The position numbers and the translations under genes were made by a program. The notes under the pieces were generated by a model, which worked only from the letters and a program-made list of their open reading frames with translations, was not told the origin of the DNA and searched no databases. 64,000 nt of DNA. It comes from a bacterium. GTDB taxonomy: Bacteria > JAMCPX01. Location of the stretch: positions 218,388 to 282,387 of the forward strand of contig JAJYLN010000001.1 in the NCBI GenBank assembly GCA_021787665.1, written 5' to 3'. Shown here in pieces: positions 1 to 8,578 of this stretch (the stretch's first letter is position 1; each line of letters begins with the position of its first letter).

Positions 1-389
1 AGATAATGCGTTCTTTCGGACAATTCAAATGTGACGATACGGTACGTGCCGGACGGATGTATCCCGGAAACCAAGGCCGTGCAGTCTATGTGGCCGTTCA
101 CGAGATGCCCGTGCAGCCTGTCCGAGGGCCTGAGCGGCTGTTCCACATTGACGAGATCTCCGCTTCTGCTGCGCTCAAAGTTGGTCTTCTGTATCGTCTC
201 GGAAGATAGGTCGAAGGTATACCGATCGTGCGCAAGGGACGTCAGGGTAAGGCACGCGCCGTTCACGGCGATGCTATCCCCGATAACCGCCTGCGGGAGC
301 GATCCGATCTCGAGCGTCATGGATGCACCCGCGTCTTTCCTTTCGATGTTCCGGACAATGCCGGTCTGCTCTATCAATCCCGTAAACAT
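1..389 (-). CDS. ribE: Riboflavin synthase alpha subunit, 3' end cut by the window edge
   Basis: The minus-strand frame begins MFTGLIEQTG, the near-invariant start of riboflavin synthase, which dismutates two 6,7-dimethyl-8-ribityllumazines to riboflavin in the cytosol. The readable 129 residues include the first lumazine-binding repeat, with GDSIAVNGACLTL, and the start of the second, with HGHLVNGHIDC. The rest lies beyond base 1. The ATG sits one base after the ribD stop (TGATATG), so the two genes are almost certainly co-transcribed and translationally coupled. Nothing looks broken in the visible part. Confidence 0.95.
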   Translation of the reverse strand, partial: MFTGLIEQTGIVRNIERKDAGASMTLEIGSLPQAVIGDSIAVNGACLTLTSLAHDRYTFDLSSETIQKTNFERSRSGDLVNVEQPLRPSDRLHGHLVNGHIDCTALVSGIHPSGTYRIVTFELSERTHY

Positions 390-390
390 A

Positions 391-1494
391 TCAGTTCCAT
401 TCCGGATAGCCCTGGATAACGCACTCTCCGTCATGGGTATGGACGTCCGCGTCTTTCAGGATAATCGCCTTACACATGTTTTTCAATACTACACCCTGGA
501 ACGGATAAAGTCCATCCTCTCCGAGGATCTTCGGGGCTATGAACGCATGGACTTTGTCGACGGCCCGCTCCCTGAACACGGCGCCCATGATCCCGGCACC
601 TCCTTCAACGAGTACCGACCCAAAGTATACCCCGAGAAGGTCCATCGCATGCTTCATGGATACATAACCGCCGTGCGCCCTGACGCGCACGACCCTGGCC
701 CCTGTTCTCTCGAGCGCCCTAATCCGTGCAACGTCCCGTGAGGCAGTAACGAGCATCGTCCTGTAGCTATCGTCCTGGTTCTTTATGACCCGCGCGCCGG
801 GCGGTGTCGTGAGGTAGGTATCGAATATGACCCTGAAAAGCGGCCGGTCCCGTACCGTGACGAGCCTTACCGTGAGTTCCGGATCGTCCTTGATAATGGT
901 GCCCACACCGACAACGACCGCGTCGACCGTGTTTCTCAACCCGTGGGCGAGCCTCCTCATATACTCCGAGGTAATCCACTTCGAAGACCCGTCTCCTGCC
1001 GCCATCTTCCCATCGATGCCCAGGGCCACTTTCACATCGACAAAGGGCAGCCCGGTCGTCACATGCTTGAAATACGCTTCGTTGAGCCTCCTTGCTTTTT
1101 CCTCGCAGACGCCGGATACGACTTCGACACCTGCCCGCCGCAAGTACCGTATCCCCCCTCCCTTTACCCCGGGATTCGTGTCCTTTGCCCCGACGACCAC
1201 CTTCTTTATCCCGGCCTGCCTGATGGCGAGCGTACAGGGAGGGGTCCTTCCATAATGGTTGCACGGCTCGAGGGTAACGACCATCGTAGCGCCTGCAGGG
1301 ACACTTCCCGCATCCCTGAGCGCCATGACTTCAGCGTGGGGCTCGCCGGCTCTCTTGTGGAAGCCCCTGCCAATAACCTGCCCTTTCTTATCGACGATGA
1401 CGGCGCCAACAAGCGGATTGGGAAACGTCATCCCTGCAGCCTTACCGGCAAGCCGCAGGGCAAGCTCCATATACGGCGAATAGTCCGTAGCCAT
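391..1494 (-). CDS. ribD: Bifunctional diaminohydroxyphosphoribosylaminopyrimidine deaminase / 5-amino-6-(5-phosphoribosylamino)uracil reductase
   Basis: A 367-residue protein of normal RibD length that catalyses the second and third steps of riboflavin synthesis. The N-terminal deaminase domain (about 1-145) carries the zinc site: H53-A-E55, then C78 and C87 in EPCNHYGRTPPCT. The C-terminal half (about 150-365) is the reductase domain, with a motif near SSKWITSEYMRR and VEGGAGIMGA. It is the first rib gene of a minus-strand operon followed directly by ribE. An AGGAGG lies about 28 bases upstream, too far to serve this ATG, and an in-frame stop just upstream excludes a longer start. I saw no FMN riboswitch upstream. 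Confidence 0.96.
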   Translation of the reverse strand: MATDYSPYMELALRLAGKAAGMTFPNPLVGAVIVDKKGQVIGRGFHKRAGEPHAEVMALRDAGSVPAGATMVVTLEPCNHYGRTPPCTLAIRQAGIKKVVVGAKDTNPGVKGGGIRYLRRAGVEVVSGVCEEKARRLNEAYFKHVTTGLPFVDVKVALGIDGKMAAGDGSSKWITSEYMRRLAHGLRNTVDAVVVGVGTIIKDDPELTVRLVTVRDRPLFRVIFDTYLTTPPGARVIKNQDDSYRTMLVTASRDVARIRALERTGARVVRVRAHGGYVSMKHAMDLLGVYFGSVLVEGGAGIMGAVFRERAVDKVHAFIAPKILGEDGLYPFQGVVLKNMCKAIILKDADVHTHDGECVIQGYPEWN

Positions 1495-1619
1495 AGATAC
1501 GATTTATGCATGCTTTGTGCCTCCTGACAAGCATGACGCCGGTCCGCAGCATGGTATGCCCAAAAAAAATAGTGCTATCTGGCATGTTTCATGCATATGA
1601 TTTCGCGGAGGAAATGGAC

Positions 1620-3023
1620 ATGTTGAAAGGCAAAGGAGGCGGACTTTGGGGCTTTATAAGGACACACAAGATCATCGCCGGCATGATGGGTATGCTCCTG
1701 CTGATGGTCATCGTGTTCTTCAGTTTCGTCCGCTACAGCGAGAGCCCTGACTTCTGCAAGAGCTGCCACATTATGAGTCCTTACTACAAGGCATGGAAGG
1801 CATCCGTACACAATTTCGTCCCGTGCGTTGAATGCCATTACCCGCCCGCCACCAGCATCGAGACAGCGGCGTGGCACAAGATCCAGAACTTCTCCATGGT
1901 CGTACGCTATTTTACCAGGACGTATGACCCGAGGCCATTTGCCGACATACAGGATGCAAGCTGCATGCGCGTCGGGTGCCACTCCACGAGGCTGCTTGTC
2001 GGGAGTGTCGTTACCCCGAAGGGGGTGGCCTTCAACCATATCCCCCACATGGAGAAGCTGAAGAGCATCAAGCTCAGATGTACGAGCTGCCACTCCCAGA
2101 TCGTGGTCGGAAGACACATAGAGGTCACCTACGAAACGTGCTTCCTCTGTCATTTCTCCAAAGCCAGCAGCGCTTCGAACAACATGGGCGAGAACAACTG
2201 CCTTCAGTGCCACCAAATACCGAGGAAGACCTTTACCCTTGGAAACATACGGTACAACCACCTCGATTTCGTCGAGCGGAACCCGAATATACGGTGCGTG
2301 GACTGCCATCTGGACGCCATCCAGGGTACCGGGGATGTCCCCCGGGAACGGTGTTACGCCTGTCACAACATACCATCGAGGTTCACGTACTACACGGACA
2401 CCGCCTTCATCCACGAGCAGCATGTGACGAAGCACAAGATCACCTGCACGCTGTGTCATCTCGAGATAAAGCACGGGCTCCAGACGTCCATCAAGCCGCT
2501 CGAGTATGCCAGCAACTGCACGATATGCCACAGCAAGAACATGCATACGGCCCAGGAAGATATGTATATGGGCACCGGCGGCATAGGGGTAAAAGGCTCT
2601 GCAAGCCCGATGTTCAGGGCCAACGTCAAGTGCATAGGCTGTCACAAGGTCGCGACGCAGCACGGTCTGAGGGCAAAGCTCCTCGGCCAGACGTACATTG
2701 GCGGCGTCATAGGGTGCAAGACATGCCATGGTAAGGACTACGAGGACATCTACATCATGTGGAAGTCGAGCCTCAAGTCCGAGACGGCAGACGCGGACAG
2801 CCAGTATGCGAAGGCGAAAGCACTGATCGGCTCTGCGGACAAGAGTAACCCGTCCTATGCAAAGGCGCTCAAAATTTACAACACAGCGGCCTACAACCTT
2901 CTGTTCGTGAAGACGGCGAAGGGCATCCACAACATTGACTACGCATCGAGCCTCCTCGACAGTGCATCATCCGGCTTCGGAAAGGTCGTGGACCTGCTGA
3001 AGAAAGGGGACACGGGCAAGTAG
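1620..3023 (+). CDS. Membrane-anchored dodecahaem cytochrome c (NapC/NirT-type N terminus)
   Basis: A 467-residue protein. The ATG at 1620 is chosen because GGAGG at 1607-1611 lies 8 bases upstream; the frame is open further but without a better ribosome site. One N-terminal membrane helix (about 17-38) is followed by a periplasmic domain with eleven CXXCH haem motifs (CKSCH, CVECH, CTSCH, CFLCH, CLQCH, CVDCH, CYACH, CTLCH, CTICH, CIGCH, CKTCH) and one CX4CH (CMRVGCH), so probably 12 c-type haems. The first two motifs and the anchor resemble NapC/NirT quinol dehydrogenases. The last 85 or so residues lack haems and look helical. It probably moves electrons from menaquinol to a periplasmic acceptor. 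The terminal partner is not visible in the window. Confidence 0.92.
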   Translation: MLKGKGGGLWGFIRTHKIIAGMMGMLLLMVIVFFSFVRYSESPDFCKSCHIMSPYYKAWKASVHNFVPCVECHYPPATSIETAAWHKIQNFSMVVRYFTRTYDPRPFADIQDASCMRVGCHSTRLLVGSVVTPKGVAFNHIPHMEKLKSIKLRCTSCHSQIVVGRHIEVTYETCFLCHFSKASSASNNMGENNCLQCHQIPRKTFTLGNIRYNHLDFVERNPNIRCVDCHLDAIQGTGDVPRERCYACHNIPSRFTYYTDTAFIHEQHVTKHKITCTLCHLEIKHGLQTSIKPLEYASNCTICHSKNMHTAQEDMYMGTGGIGVKGSASPMFRANVKCIGCHKVATQHGLRAKLLGQTYIGGVIGCKTCHGKDYEDIYIMWKSSLKSETADADSQYAKAKALIGSADKSNPSYAKALKIYNTAAYNLLFVKTAKGIHNIDYASSLLDSASSGFGKVVDLLKKGDTGK

Positions 3024-3098
3024 CAGGCCGCTCGCCCAAAGGGACGGAGGTTTCCAAATAAATTTTCCTGATTACATGCATAGTATGCAGATGAATGT

Positions 3099-3744
3099 AT
3101 TCGGGTCTCCGGATTCGAAATACAGGTTTTTTTCCTTTCGGCGATTGCCGCGGTAATCGGTCTGCTGGCCGGGATCGTCTCGTTTATCCTGTATCGGCTG
3201 ATCGGACTCTTTACCAACCTATCATTCTATCAGCGGTTTTCATTCCAATTCGTAAGCCCGGACGCCTCCACGCTTGGCTGGATGGTCATAGTCATACCCG
3301 TCCTCGGGGGCTTGATCGTCGGTGTCATGGCGAAATACGGCACTCCCAAGATCAGGGGACACGGTATTCCGGAGGCCATTGAGGCCGTTGTAACGGACAA
3401 AAGCAGGATTTCAGCGAAGGTAGCCATCTTGAAGCCGCTTTCCGCGGCAATTGCAATTGGTACGGGAGGGCCATTCGGCGCAGAGGGACCGATCATTCAT
3501 ACCGGGGGCGCGCTTGGCTCTCATATCGGGCAGGCCATCCCCACTGCGGCAGCAGAACGTAAGATTCTTCTCGCATGCGGGGCTGCCGCCGGCATGGCAG
3601 CGAGCAGGTTGCAGCGCTTGTCGATACGATCGTGCACGTTGCGCAAAAATACAATGCACACCGCTCGTTTCCGGTCCTCGACGATACCGGTAGCCTGATC
3701 GGGGTTGTCACGCAGGGCGATCTGCTGAAAGCCGTGGAAGCAGG
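3099..3744 (+). pseudogene. ClC chloride channel remnant: membrane domain joined out of frame to a CBS domain
   Basis: One frame (to about 3603) reads a ClC-family membrane segment: AIAAVIGLLAG, IPVLGGLIVGVMAKYG, IRGHGIPEAIEAV and the selectivity-filter signature GGPFGAEGPIIHTGGA, ending at LLACGAAAGMAA. Homology stops there. A different frame then reads a CBS-domain piece, FPVLDDTGSLIGVVTQGDLL, which normally lies several hundred residues later in ClC proteins. So the second half of the membrane domain is missing and the join shifts frame. No ATG opens the first part in frame, so the 5' end is also damaged or uses a rare start. Both pieces are clear; the pseudogene call assumes the assembly is right. 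Confidence 0.85.
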
Positions 3745-3746
3745 CA

Positions 3747-4061
3747 ATCAGACGAAGCGGGTGGAGGAACGCTTCGTTTCGCGGATTTGCAGATTATATG
3801 CAGACCGAAGAATTCGACCGGGGACTGGACCATCTGAAGGAGATAGCACAGAAGCAGACAACTGCCGTCATGTGCGCCGAAGCCATGCCCTGGCGGTGCC
3901 ATCGGTCGCTCATCGCCGACGCGCTGACCATGCAACACTGGACGGTCCTGCACATCCAGAGCAAAGCAGCGGCCCGTCGTCACCGGCCCACGCCCTTCCT
4001 GAAGGTGCGCGCCGGGAAGCTGCTGTACCCGGTCAGCAAACAATCGACGCAACCCGCTTGA
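3747..4061 (+). pseudogene. 5'-truncated DUF488 family gene
   Basis: In the frame through the ATG at 3798 the readable protein is the C-terminal half of a DUF488 protein: GWRNASFRGFADYMQT, then VMCAEAMPWRCHRSLIADAL. The family normally has about 60 to 100 more residues ahead of this, with the conserved N-terminal strand and motif absent here. Homology begins abruptly at about 3756, directly against the CBS-domain end of the ClC remnant in another frame, so the 5' part was lost in a deletion. An intact but different DUF488-type gene lies at 45528. The visible 87-codon ATG ORF is unlikely to fold as an active protein. Confidence 0.8.
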
Positions 4062-4163
4062 CGTCAGAGAAATCGATTTTCCAGTTCCCCCTCGTCGTTC
4101 AGCTACGGGCAGCGTTATACGGGCACTTGACAAAGGGAGCTTTCGTCATCACCTTATGGCTGA

Positions 4164-4187
4164 GACATACCAGAAATACGGTATGTC
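4164..4187 (+). promoter_or_regulatory. Perfect inverted repeat just before a ribosome binding site
   Basis: GACATACC (4164-4171) and GGTATGTC (4180-4187) form a perfect 8-bp inverted repeat with an 8-base loop. It ends two bases before the AAGGAGG that serves the ATG at 4200. It could be an operator dyad or an mRNA hairpin controlling access to the ribosome site. There is no T-run, so it is not an intrinsic terminator. Confidence 0.45.
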
Positions 4188-4199
4188 GAAGGAGGTTCT

Positions 4200-4541
4200 A
4201 TGTTAAAGATTGGAGCCGTTCTGTTTCTGCTCGCAGCCATCGGTGGCATGACCATGTCTATCCGCAACCATCAAAAGAAATCGATCCCGTGGACACTTGC
4301 CGCCGGACATGGTGTTCTTGCCGCGGCCGGCCTGATAGTATTCATCGTTGCTGCTCTGTCCATGAGCCTTGCCACGGCGCTCTCGGTATCGCTCGTCCTG
4401 TTCATCATAGCTGCGCTCGGCGGCTTTGTGATTTTCTCGTCTTACCTGCGCAAACAGCCGCTTCCCGGGACCTTGATTTACGTGCACGGACTTATCGCCG
4501 TCATCGGGTTCGTGCTGCTCCTGTACGGCATCTATTACTGA
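4200..4541 (+). CDS. Small four-helix inner-membrane protein of unknown function
   Basis: A 113-residue, very hydrophobic protein behind a strong AAGGAGG ribosome site. I see four likely membrane helices at about 3-19, 31-52, 56-80 and 90-112, joined by short polar loops. The second and fourth helices begin with a similar pattern, LAAGHGVLAAAGL and IYVHGLIAVIGF, suggesting a two-fold internal duplication with a conserved histidine. The next gene downstream is a DUF2231 membrane protein on the same strand 85 bases on, so the two may be one unit. I do not recognise a characterised family. Confidence 0.75.
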   Translation: MLKIGAVLFLLAAIGGMTMSIRNHQKKSIPWTLAAGHGVLAAAGLIVFIVAALSMSLATALSVSLVLFIIAALGGFVIFSSYLRKQPLPGTLIYVHGLIAVIGFVLLLYGIYY

Positions 4542-4626
4542 ACGGGTATACCGCTCGCTTATCCCGTACCGACGAGGGACCACGCTGGTGACGGCGTCGA
4601 CCTTCAACAAACAGGAGGTAGAGAGT

Positions 4627-5100
4627 ATGGACTTATGCAAGGACCGGGGACGCCGGCTGTTCGGGCATCCGCTCCATCCCGCCCTGGTCCATTTTCCTGT
4701 TGCGCTGCTGTCGATATCCCTGTTGTGGGACATCACGGGAATGATGGTCAACGGCCCTTTTTGGCCACGCATGTCTCTTTGGTGTATCATTGCCGGGCTT
4801 GTTACTGCGCTGCCGGCGGCAGCCACGGGCATGAGCGATTACGTACTCATCGGCAATAAACATCCCGGGCTGCATACGGCGACCACGCACATGATAGTCA
4901 TGTTCGGCGCTTTGTCTTTTTATACGGCAAGCCTGTTTTTTCGTCTCCGGATCACCGTCTCCTCCCGGCACGCCATGCTCGTCCCGATCCTGCTTTCCCT
5001 GCCGGGGTTTGTATTGATACTGATAGGCGGATGGCTCGGCGGAGAGCTCGTTCTCCGATACGGCATCGGCACAACCGCCGGCAGGGACGATGAGGAATAA
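4627..5100 (+). CDS. DUF2231 family membrane protein
   Basis: A 157-residue protein beginning at the ATG at 4627, which has AGGAGG 10 bases upstream; an earlier in-frame ATG at 4588 lacks one. The family signature GHPLHPALVHFPVALLSISL is near the N terminus. About four membrane helices follow, with histidines (HPGLHTATTH) between helices two and three. DUF2231 proteins are inner-membrane proteins with conserved histidines that may bind haem or metal; their function is not settled. It closes the short cluster that follows the ClC/DUF488 remnants and runs convergently into the lipoprotein gene at 5117. Confidence 0.85.
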   Translation: MDLCKDRGRRLFGHPLHPALVHFPVALLSISLLWDITGMMVNGPFWPRMSLWCIIAGLVTALPAAATGMSDYVLIGNKHPGLHTATTHMIVMFGALSFYTASLFFRLRITVSSRHAMLVPILLSLPGFVLILIGGWLGGELVLRYGIGTTAGRDDEE

Positions 5101-5116
5101 CAGGTGGCCGCGCCCG

Positions 5117-6568
5117 CTACCTCGTCATCTGAAACATCATGTGCATGGGATGTTGCAGGTCCTGCAGCGCATAGTTGTTCGGTATGGCGTTGCTGCTGCA
5201 CTCCGTCGGGCTCGTGGCACTCAACGTCAGATACTGGTCCACGGTACCCACGAGCGTGTTTGCATCGAGATCCGAGAATGCAAGCTTGGTGACCTCGTTG
5301 ATTGAGCAACTGTAAGAAACCTTGTTCACGGGGTCATAGATGCTGTCTATCCAGTAGTCCGTGGAGACCTCGGAAGCGGATGTGCTCGAAGAGTAGATGA
5401 GCTCGCCGAACATGAACCTCGATGCCGGATTATGGCCATCAAAGTCGATAAACGGCGTGCTGCTGCCGTCCGTCAGCGCCGTGTTCGGAATGTATTGGAA
5501 GCCCTGGTCGTCCCATATATAATTCCTGTTCTCCATGCAGTATGATGTTGTGTATTCGAAGTCATAGAAGTTGTCCGCATAGCACATCTGCTGGCATTGC
5601 CCGGGCTGATAGAAGACCCATGCGCCGGTCGCATCGTAATACCCCCATCCCTGAGCATTCGTCACCTGCGAGCACGAAATCGTTGTCGGAGCGCCGCATT
5701 CACCATAGAAGTTCTGGGTCTGGGCGTCGAACGCAGGCTGCCAAACGCTGTCATACGCGAATTGGAACGGCCCGTCCGGTTGGTCCAGCGCTACGGTCGT
5801 GCCAGACACCGGACCTTGCCCGGTCATACATCCCGACGTCGAACACAACCCCTCCACGTTCCCGCACGCGTTATAGTTGGCCTGGGATTGCCATACGCCC
5901 ATGGCGTAATGCCGATTACCATCCGAGGAGAATATGCCGCTGATCCGGTCGAGGTATAAGGAAGTCAGCGGATTTTGAGGGCAGGTATAAACCGGGTCAC
6001 CGCTGGGCGATGTACAACTGAAGTTCCACGCCCCTGTGGGGTCGAACAGGGTGCCGGTGTTGTTGCTGCCCGATACGCCGCCCACGCCCCCGACGTCCGC
6101 AACCGCCCGGCCGCTGTCCTGGTCGACCGTGATCGTGCCGATATCGACATTGCCGGTAAGCTCGATGCTGCCGGAGTAGACGCCAGCCGATGAGCCGAGG
6201 CCACCAAAGAGCAGGTCTGCTACATGCTGGCCGTTCGCGTTAAGTACAAAGCAACCGAAGGGCGTGTAGGACTTTATGGTCAGGGAAAAACTCCCGGTGC
6301 TGTCCGCAGTGCCGGTTGCCGCAGACGGCGCGCTCTCGAACGTCACGCAGTACAGCTTGTAGTTTGCAAGCGGCGTGCCCTGCGTATGCAGGCTATTCCC
6401 CTGCGATGCCATGCCCATGGCAGACAGAGTGCCCTGCTGCATCATGCCGGAAAGGGTCACCTGCTGGCCCGGCTGCACCACCTGCTTGTGCGAAGGCCCC
6501 GAGCACCCGATGAGCCCTGCCATACCTATCAAGGCCGTCAAAACGAATAGTACTTCCTTTGCATGCAT
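5117..6568 (-). CDS. Secreted lipoprotein of unknown function
   Basis: A 483-residue protein with a lipoprotein signal peptide (MHAKEVLFVLTALIGMAGLIGC, lipobox cysteine at about 22), so it is probably anchored in the outer or inner membrane facing the periplasm. The start has AAGGAGG five bases upstream. The mature part is rich in Gly, Ser, Thr, Tyr and cysteines, with many Cys pairs in the middle third (for example ACGNVEGLC, QCQQMC), suggesting disulphides and a beta-rich fold. An N-terminal segment looks like a carboxypeptidase-regulatory or PEGA-type beta sandwich (YKLYCVTFESA to HVADLLFGG). A TATAAT-like -10 lies at 6590-6595. I recognise no functional family. Confidence 0.8.
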   Translation of the reverse strand: MHAKEVLFVLTALIGMAGLIGCSGPSHKQVVQPGQQVTLSGMMQQGTLSAMGMASQGNSLHTQGTPLANYKLYCVTFESAPSAATGTADSTGSFSLTIKSYTPFGCFVLNANGQHVADLLFGGLGSSAGVYSGSIELTGNVDIGTITVDQDSGRAVADVGGVGGVSGSNNTGTLFDPTGAWNFSCTSPSGDPVYTCPQNPLTSLYLDRISGIFSSDGNRHYAMGVWQSQANYNACGNVEGLCSTSGCMTGQGPVSGTTVALDQPDGPFQFAYDSVWQPAFDAQTQNFYGECGAPTTISCSQVTNAQGWGYYDATGAWVFYQPGQCQQMCYADNFYDFEYTTSYCMENRNYIWDDQGFQYIPNTALTDGSSTPFIDFDGHNPASRFMFGELIYSSSTSASEVSTDYWIDSIYDPVNKVSYSCSINEVTKLAFSDLDANTLVGTVDQYLTLSATSPTECSSNAIPNNYALQDLQHPMHMMFQMTR

Positions 6569-6655
6569 ATAAGCCTCCTTTTTGGATGTATTATAGCTTA
6601 CCTCATAGCTTCCCCTTCGTCAATTATACGACATGAGCCGTACAGGCAAGAGTGG

Positions 6656-6685
6656 TTGACTTTTCGAGCGCCGCCATTGTAAGAA
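6656..6685 (+). promoter_or_regulatory. Sigma70-type promoter placed to give a leaderless mRNA
   Basis: TTGACT (6656-6661), an 18-base spacer, then TAAGAA (6680-6685). The start codon of the next gene begins at 6692, about where transcription should start. No Shine-Dalgarno sequence lies between. The sequence GGTTGACTTTT-N10-CATTGTA is shared with the promoter at 14825. Confidence 0.6.
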
Positions 6686-6691
6686 TCTGGC

Positions 6692-8578
6692 ATGATAAGG
6701 AACTGGATCAGCAAAAGTATTGCGTACAAGCTCACTGCACTGTTAAGCGCCGTCATTATAATCACCTTCGGTATCGTGCTGTTCCTGTACATATCTCTGG
6801 GGAAAGAGTTCGTCTACAGGTCCTCGCAATACCAGTCGGCCATGATAACGAGGACGATCTACGACCTGCTGCAACTGACCGGCAAGAAGGGGCACACCGT
6901 ACCGCCGAAGGAAATCATAGAGGAGATAGCCGGGGCTTCAGGGGTAGACTACATAACCCTGTACGACAACCAGGGCAGGCCCGTCGTCTCGAGCAGACAG
7001 CCCGTACGGTCGGTCCTGAGCAGCGCTGAGCTGTCGCGGCTCAAGTCCCTGAGCTACGACAGCTCCATAATGCAGATGTCCGCAAAGACGATAGACTACA
7101 CGGCCCCTATACGGCTCTATGCGAGCTGCCAGGGGTGCCACGAAAACCGGGCAAGGCTCGGGTTCATCCGGGTGAGTTCCTACTATAGCCGGCTCTATGG
7201 GCATACCTACAGCACGGCGAAAAAATTCGGTATACTCTTTGTCACGATAATCATCCTGTTCAGCGCAATCGCCCTCTCCATTATAGACCGCATCGTCGTG
7301 AGGCCGCTCAATAAATTCACCGGGCTGATCCACAGGGCCGAGGCCAACAGCTTCCTGCCCCGGGCTGCATCGGGCAGCAGGGACGAGATAGGCGAGATGG
7401 AGAGCAGCTTCAACCTCATGCTTTCGCGGATCACGCAGCTCATGGCCACGAGCGTGGAAAAGGAGAGGGAGCTCATCTCCGCCAAGGAGGAGCTGAAGTA
7501 TAAGGACATACTGATGAGGCACTCCGAAGAGCTGGAGCAGGTCAACAGGGAGCTCGAAGAGAGCGTCAAGGAGCTCTCCACTCTGTACAATTTCGCGCAG
7601 TACACCGTCTCGATAGTCGATATGAACGATCTCCTGCGTATCATTACCACGACCATCTCCGAGACCCTCAACTACAAGGAGTGCGCGATACTGCTCAGGG
7701 AAGGCACTGTCCTCAGGACGGTCGCCGCCTGGGGGTTCGACGACAGCGCGAAGCTCATCGGGATAGAGTTCGCCAACGACGAGGGGATAAGCGGGGCGGT
7801 CGCATCGACAGGCCAGCCCGTGCTTATCAACGATACCGGCAAAGAGACGCGCTACCTTCACTACAAGGGGCAGAAGAAGACCGAGGGCTCGTTCATGAGC
7901 CTGCCCCTGAAGTACAAGGACAATGTCATCGGCGTCCTCAATGTCAGCAACAACATCCCCAACAGCTTTACCAAAAAAGACATGGACTTCCTCCTGTCCA
8001 TAGGCGCCCAGATTGCGGTGGTCATAGAAAACTCGAGGCTGTACGAGAAGACCAAGGAGCTCTCGATCACGGACGATCTTACGGGTGTGTTCAACAGGAG
8101 GTACATGCGTCCGGTCCTGGACAAGGAGTGGGAGCGATCGAAACGCTACGGCAAGCCCCTGTCCGTTCTGATGATGGACGTGGACTATTTCAAGAATTAC
8201 AACGACACCTTCGGCCACCTCAAGGGGGACGAGGCGCTCGTTATGCTCTCGCAGATCTTCAAGACGAACATCCGCGGTATCGACACGATCGTGAGGTACG
8301 GCGGAGAGGAGTTCATCGTCATACTGCCCGACACGGAGGCCGACGGCGCGATGGCCGTGGCGGAGAAGCTCAGGAGCGCGGTCGCCGGCACCTTCAAGCA
8401 GGCAGACGGCAGCCAGCTCACGGTGAGCATCGGCGTAGTGACGTCGCCCTCCGAGGACATCGACAGCATGGGCGAGCTCCTGTACGCCGCAGACATAGCG
8501 CTCTATCAGGCGAAGAAGAAGGGCAGGAACAAGATCATGAAATACGAGAGCAGGTATCTCGAGGAGGACAAGGGATGA
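6692..8578 (+). CDS. Membrane diguanylate cyclase with periplasmic haem motif, HAMP, GAF and GGDEF domains
   Basis: A 628-residue sensor that should make cyclic di-GMP. A membrane helix at about 10-32 is followed by a periplasmic region of about 140 residues holding one c-type haem motif, CQGCH, near residue 147. A second helix (about 178-200), a HAMP domain, a coiled coil (about 245-295), a GAF domain (about 300-450) and a C-terminal GGDEF domain follow. The active site reads GGEEF, and RGID five residues before it fits the RXXD inhibitory site, so product feedback is likely. The CXXCH suggests redox or gas sensing. The gene overlaps pheA by 4 bp (ATGA). No ribosome site precedes the start. 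Confidence 0.93.
   Translation: MIRNWISKSIAYKLTALLSAVIIITFGIVLFLYISLGKEFVYRSSQYQSAMITRTIYDLLQLTGKKGHTVPPKEIIEEIAGASGVDYITLYDNQGRPVVSSRQPVRSVLSSAELSRLKSLSYDSSIMQMSAKTIDYTAPIRLYASCQGCHENRARLGFIRVSSYYSRLYGHTYSTAKKFGILFVTIIILFSAIALSIIDRIVVRPLNKFTGLIHRAEANSFLPRAASGSRDEIGEMESSFNLMLSRITQLMATSVEKERELISAKEELKYKDILMRHSEELEQVNRELEESVKELSTLYNFAQYTVSIVDMNDLLRIITTTISETLNYKECAILLREGTVLRTVAAWGFDDSAKLIGIEFANDEGISGAVASTGQPVLINDTGKETRYLHYKGQKKTEGSFMSLPLKYKDNVIGVLNVSNNIPNSFTKKDMDFLLSIGAQIAVVIENSRLYEKTKELSITDDLTGVFNRRYMRPVLDKEWERSKRYGKPLSVLMMDVDYFKNYNDTFGHLKGDEALVMLSQIFKTNIRGIDTIVRYGGEEFIVILPDTEADGAMAVAEKLRSAVAGTFKQADGSQLTVSIGVVTSPSEDIDSMGELLYAADIALYQAKKKGRNKIMKYESRYLEEDKG

Noticed and set aside
1495..1619. FMN riboswitch upstream of ribD
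   Set aside because: I could not find the conserved RFN core sequences between ribD and the cytochrome gene.
1575..2930. 451-codon minus-strand frame over the cytochrome gene
   Set aside because: The plus strand encodes twelve haem motifs, so this is an antisense shadow.
7681..8574. Upstream extension of pheA to 660 codons
   Set aside because: That part reads as the shadow frame of the GAF-GGDEF gene. The ATG at 8575 gives a normal P-protein.
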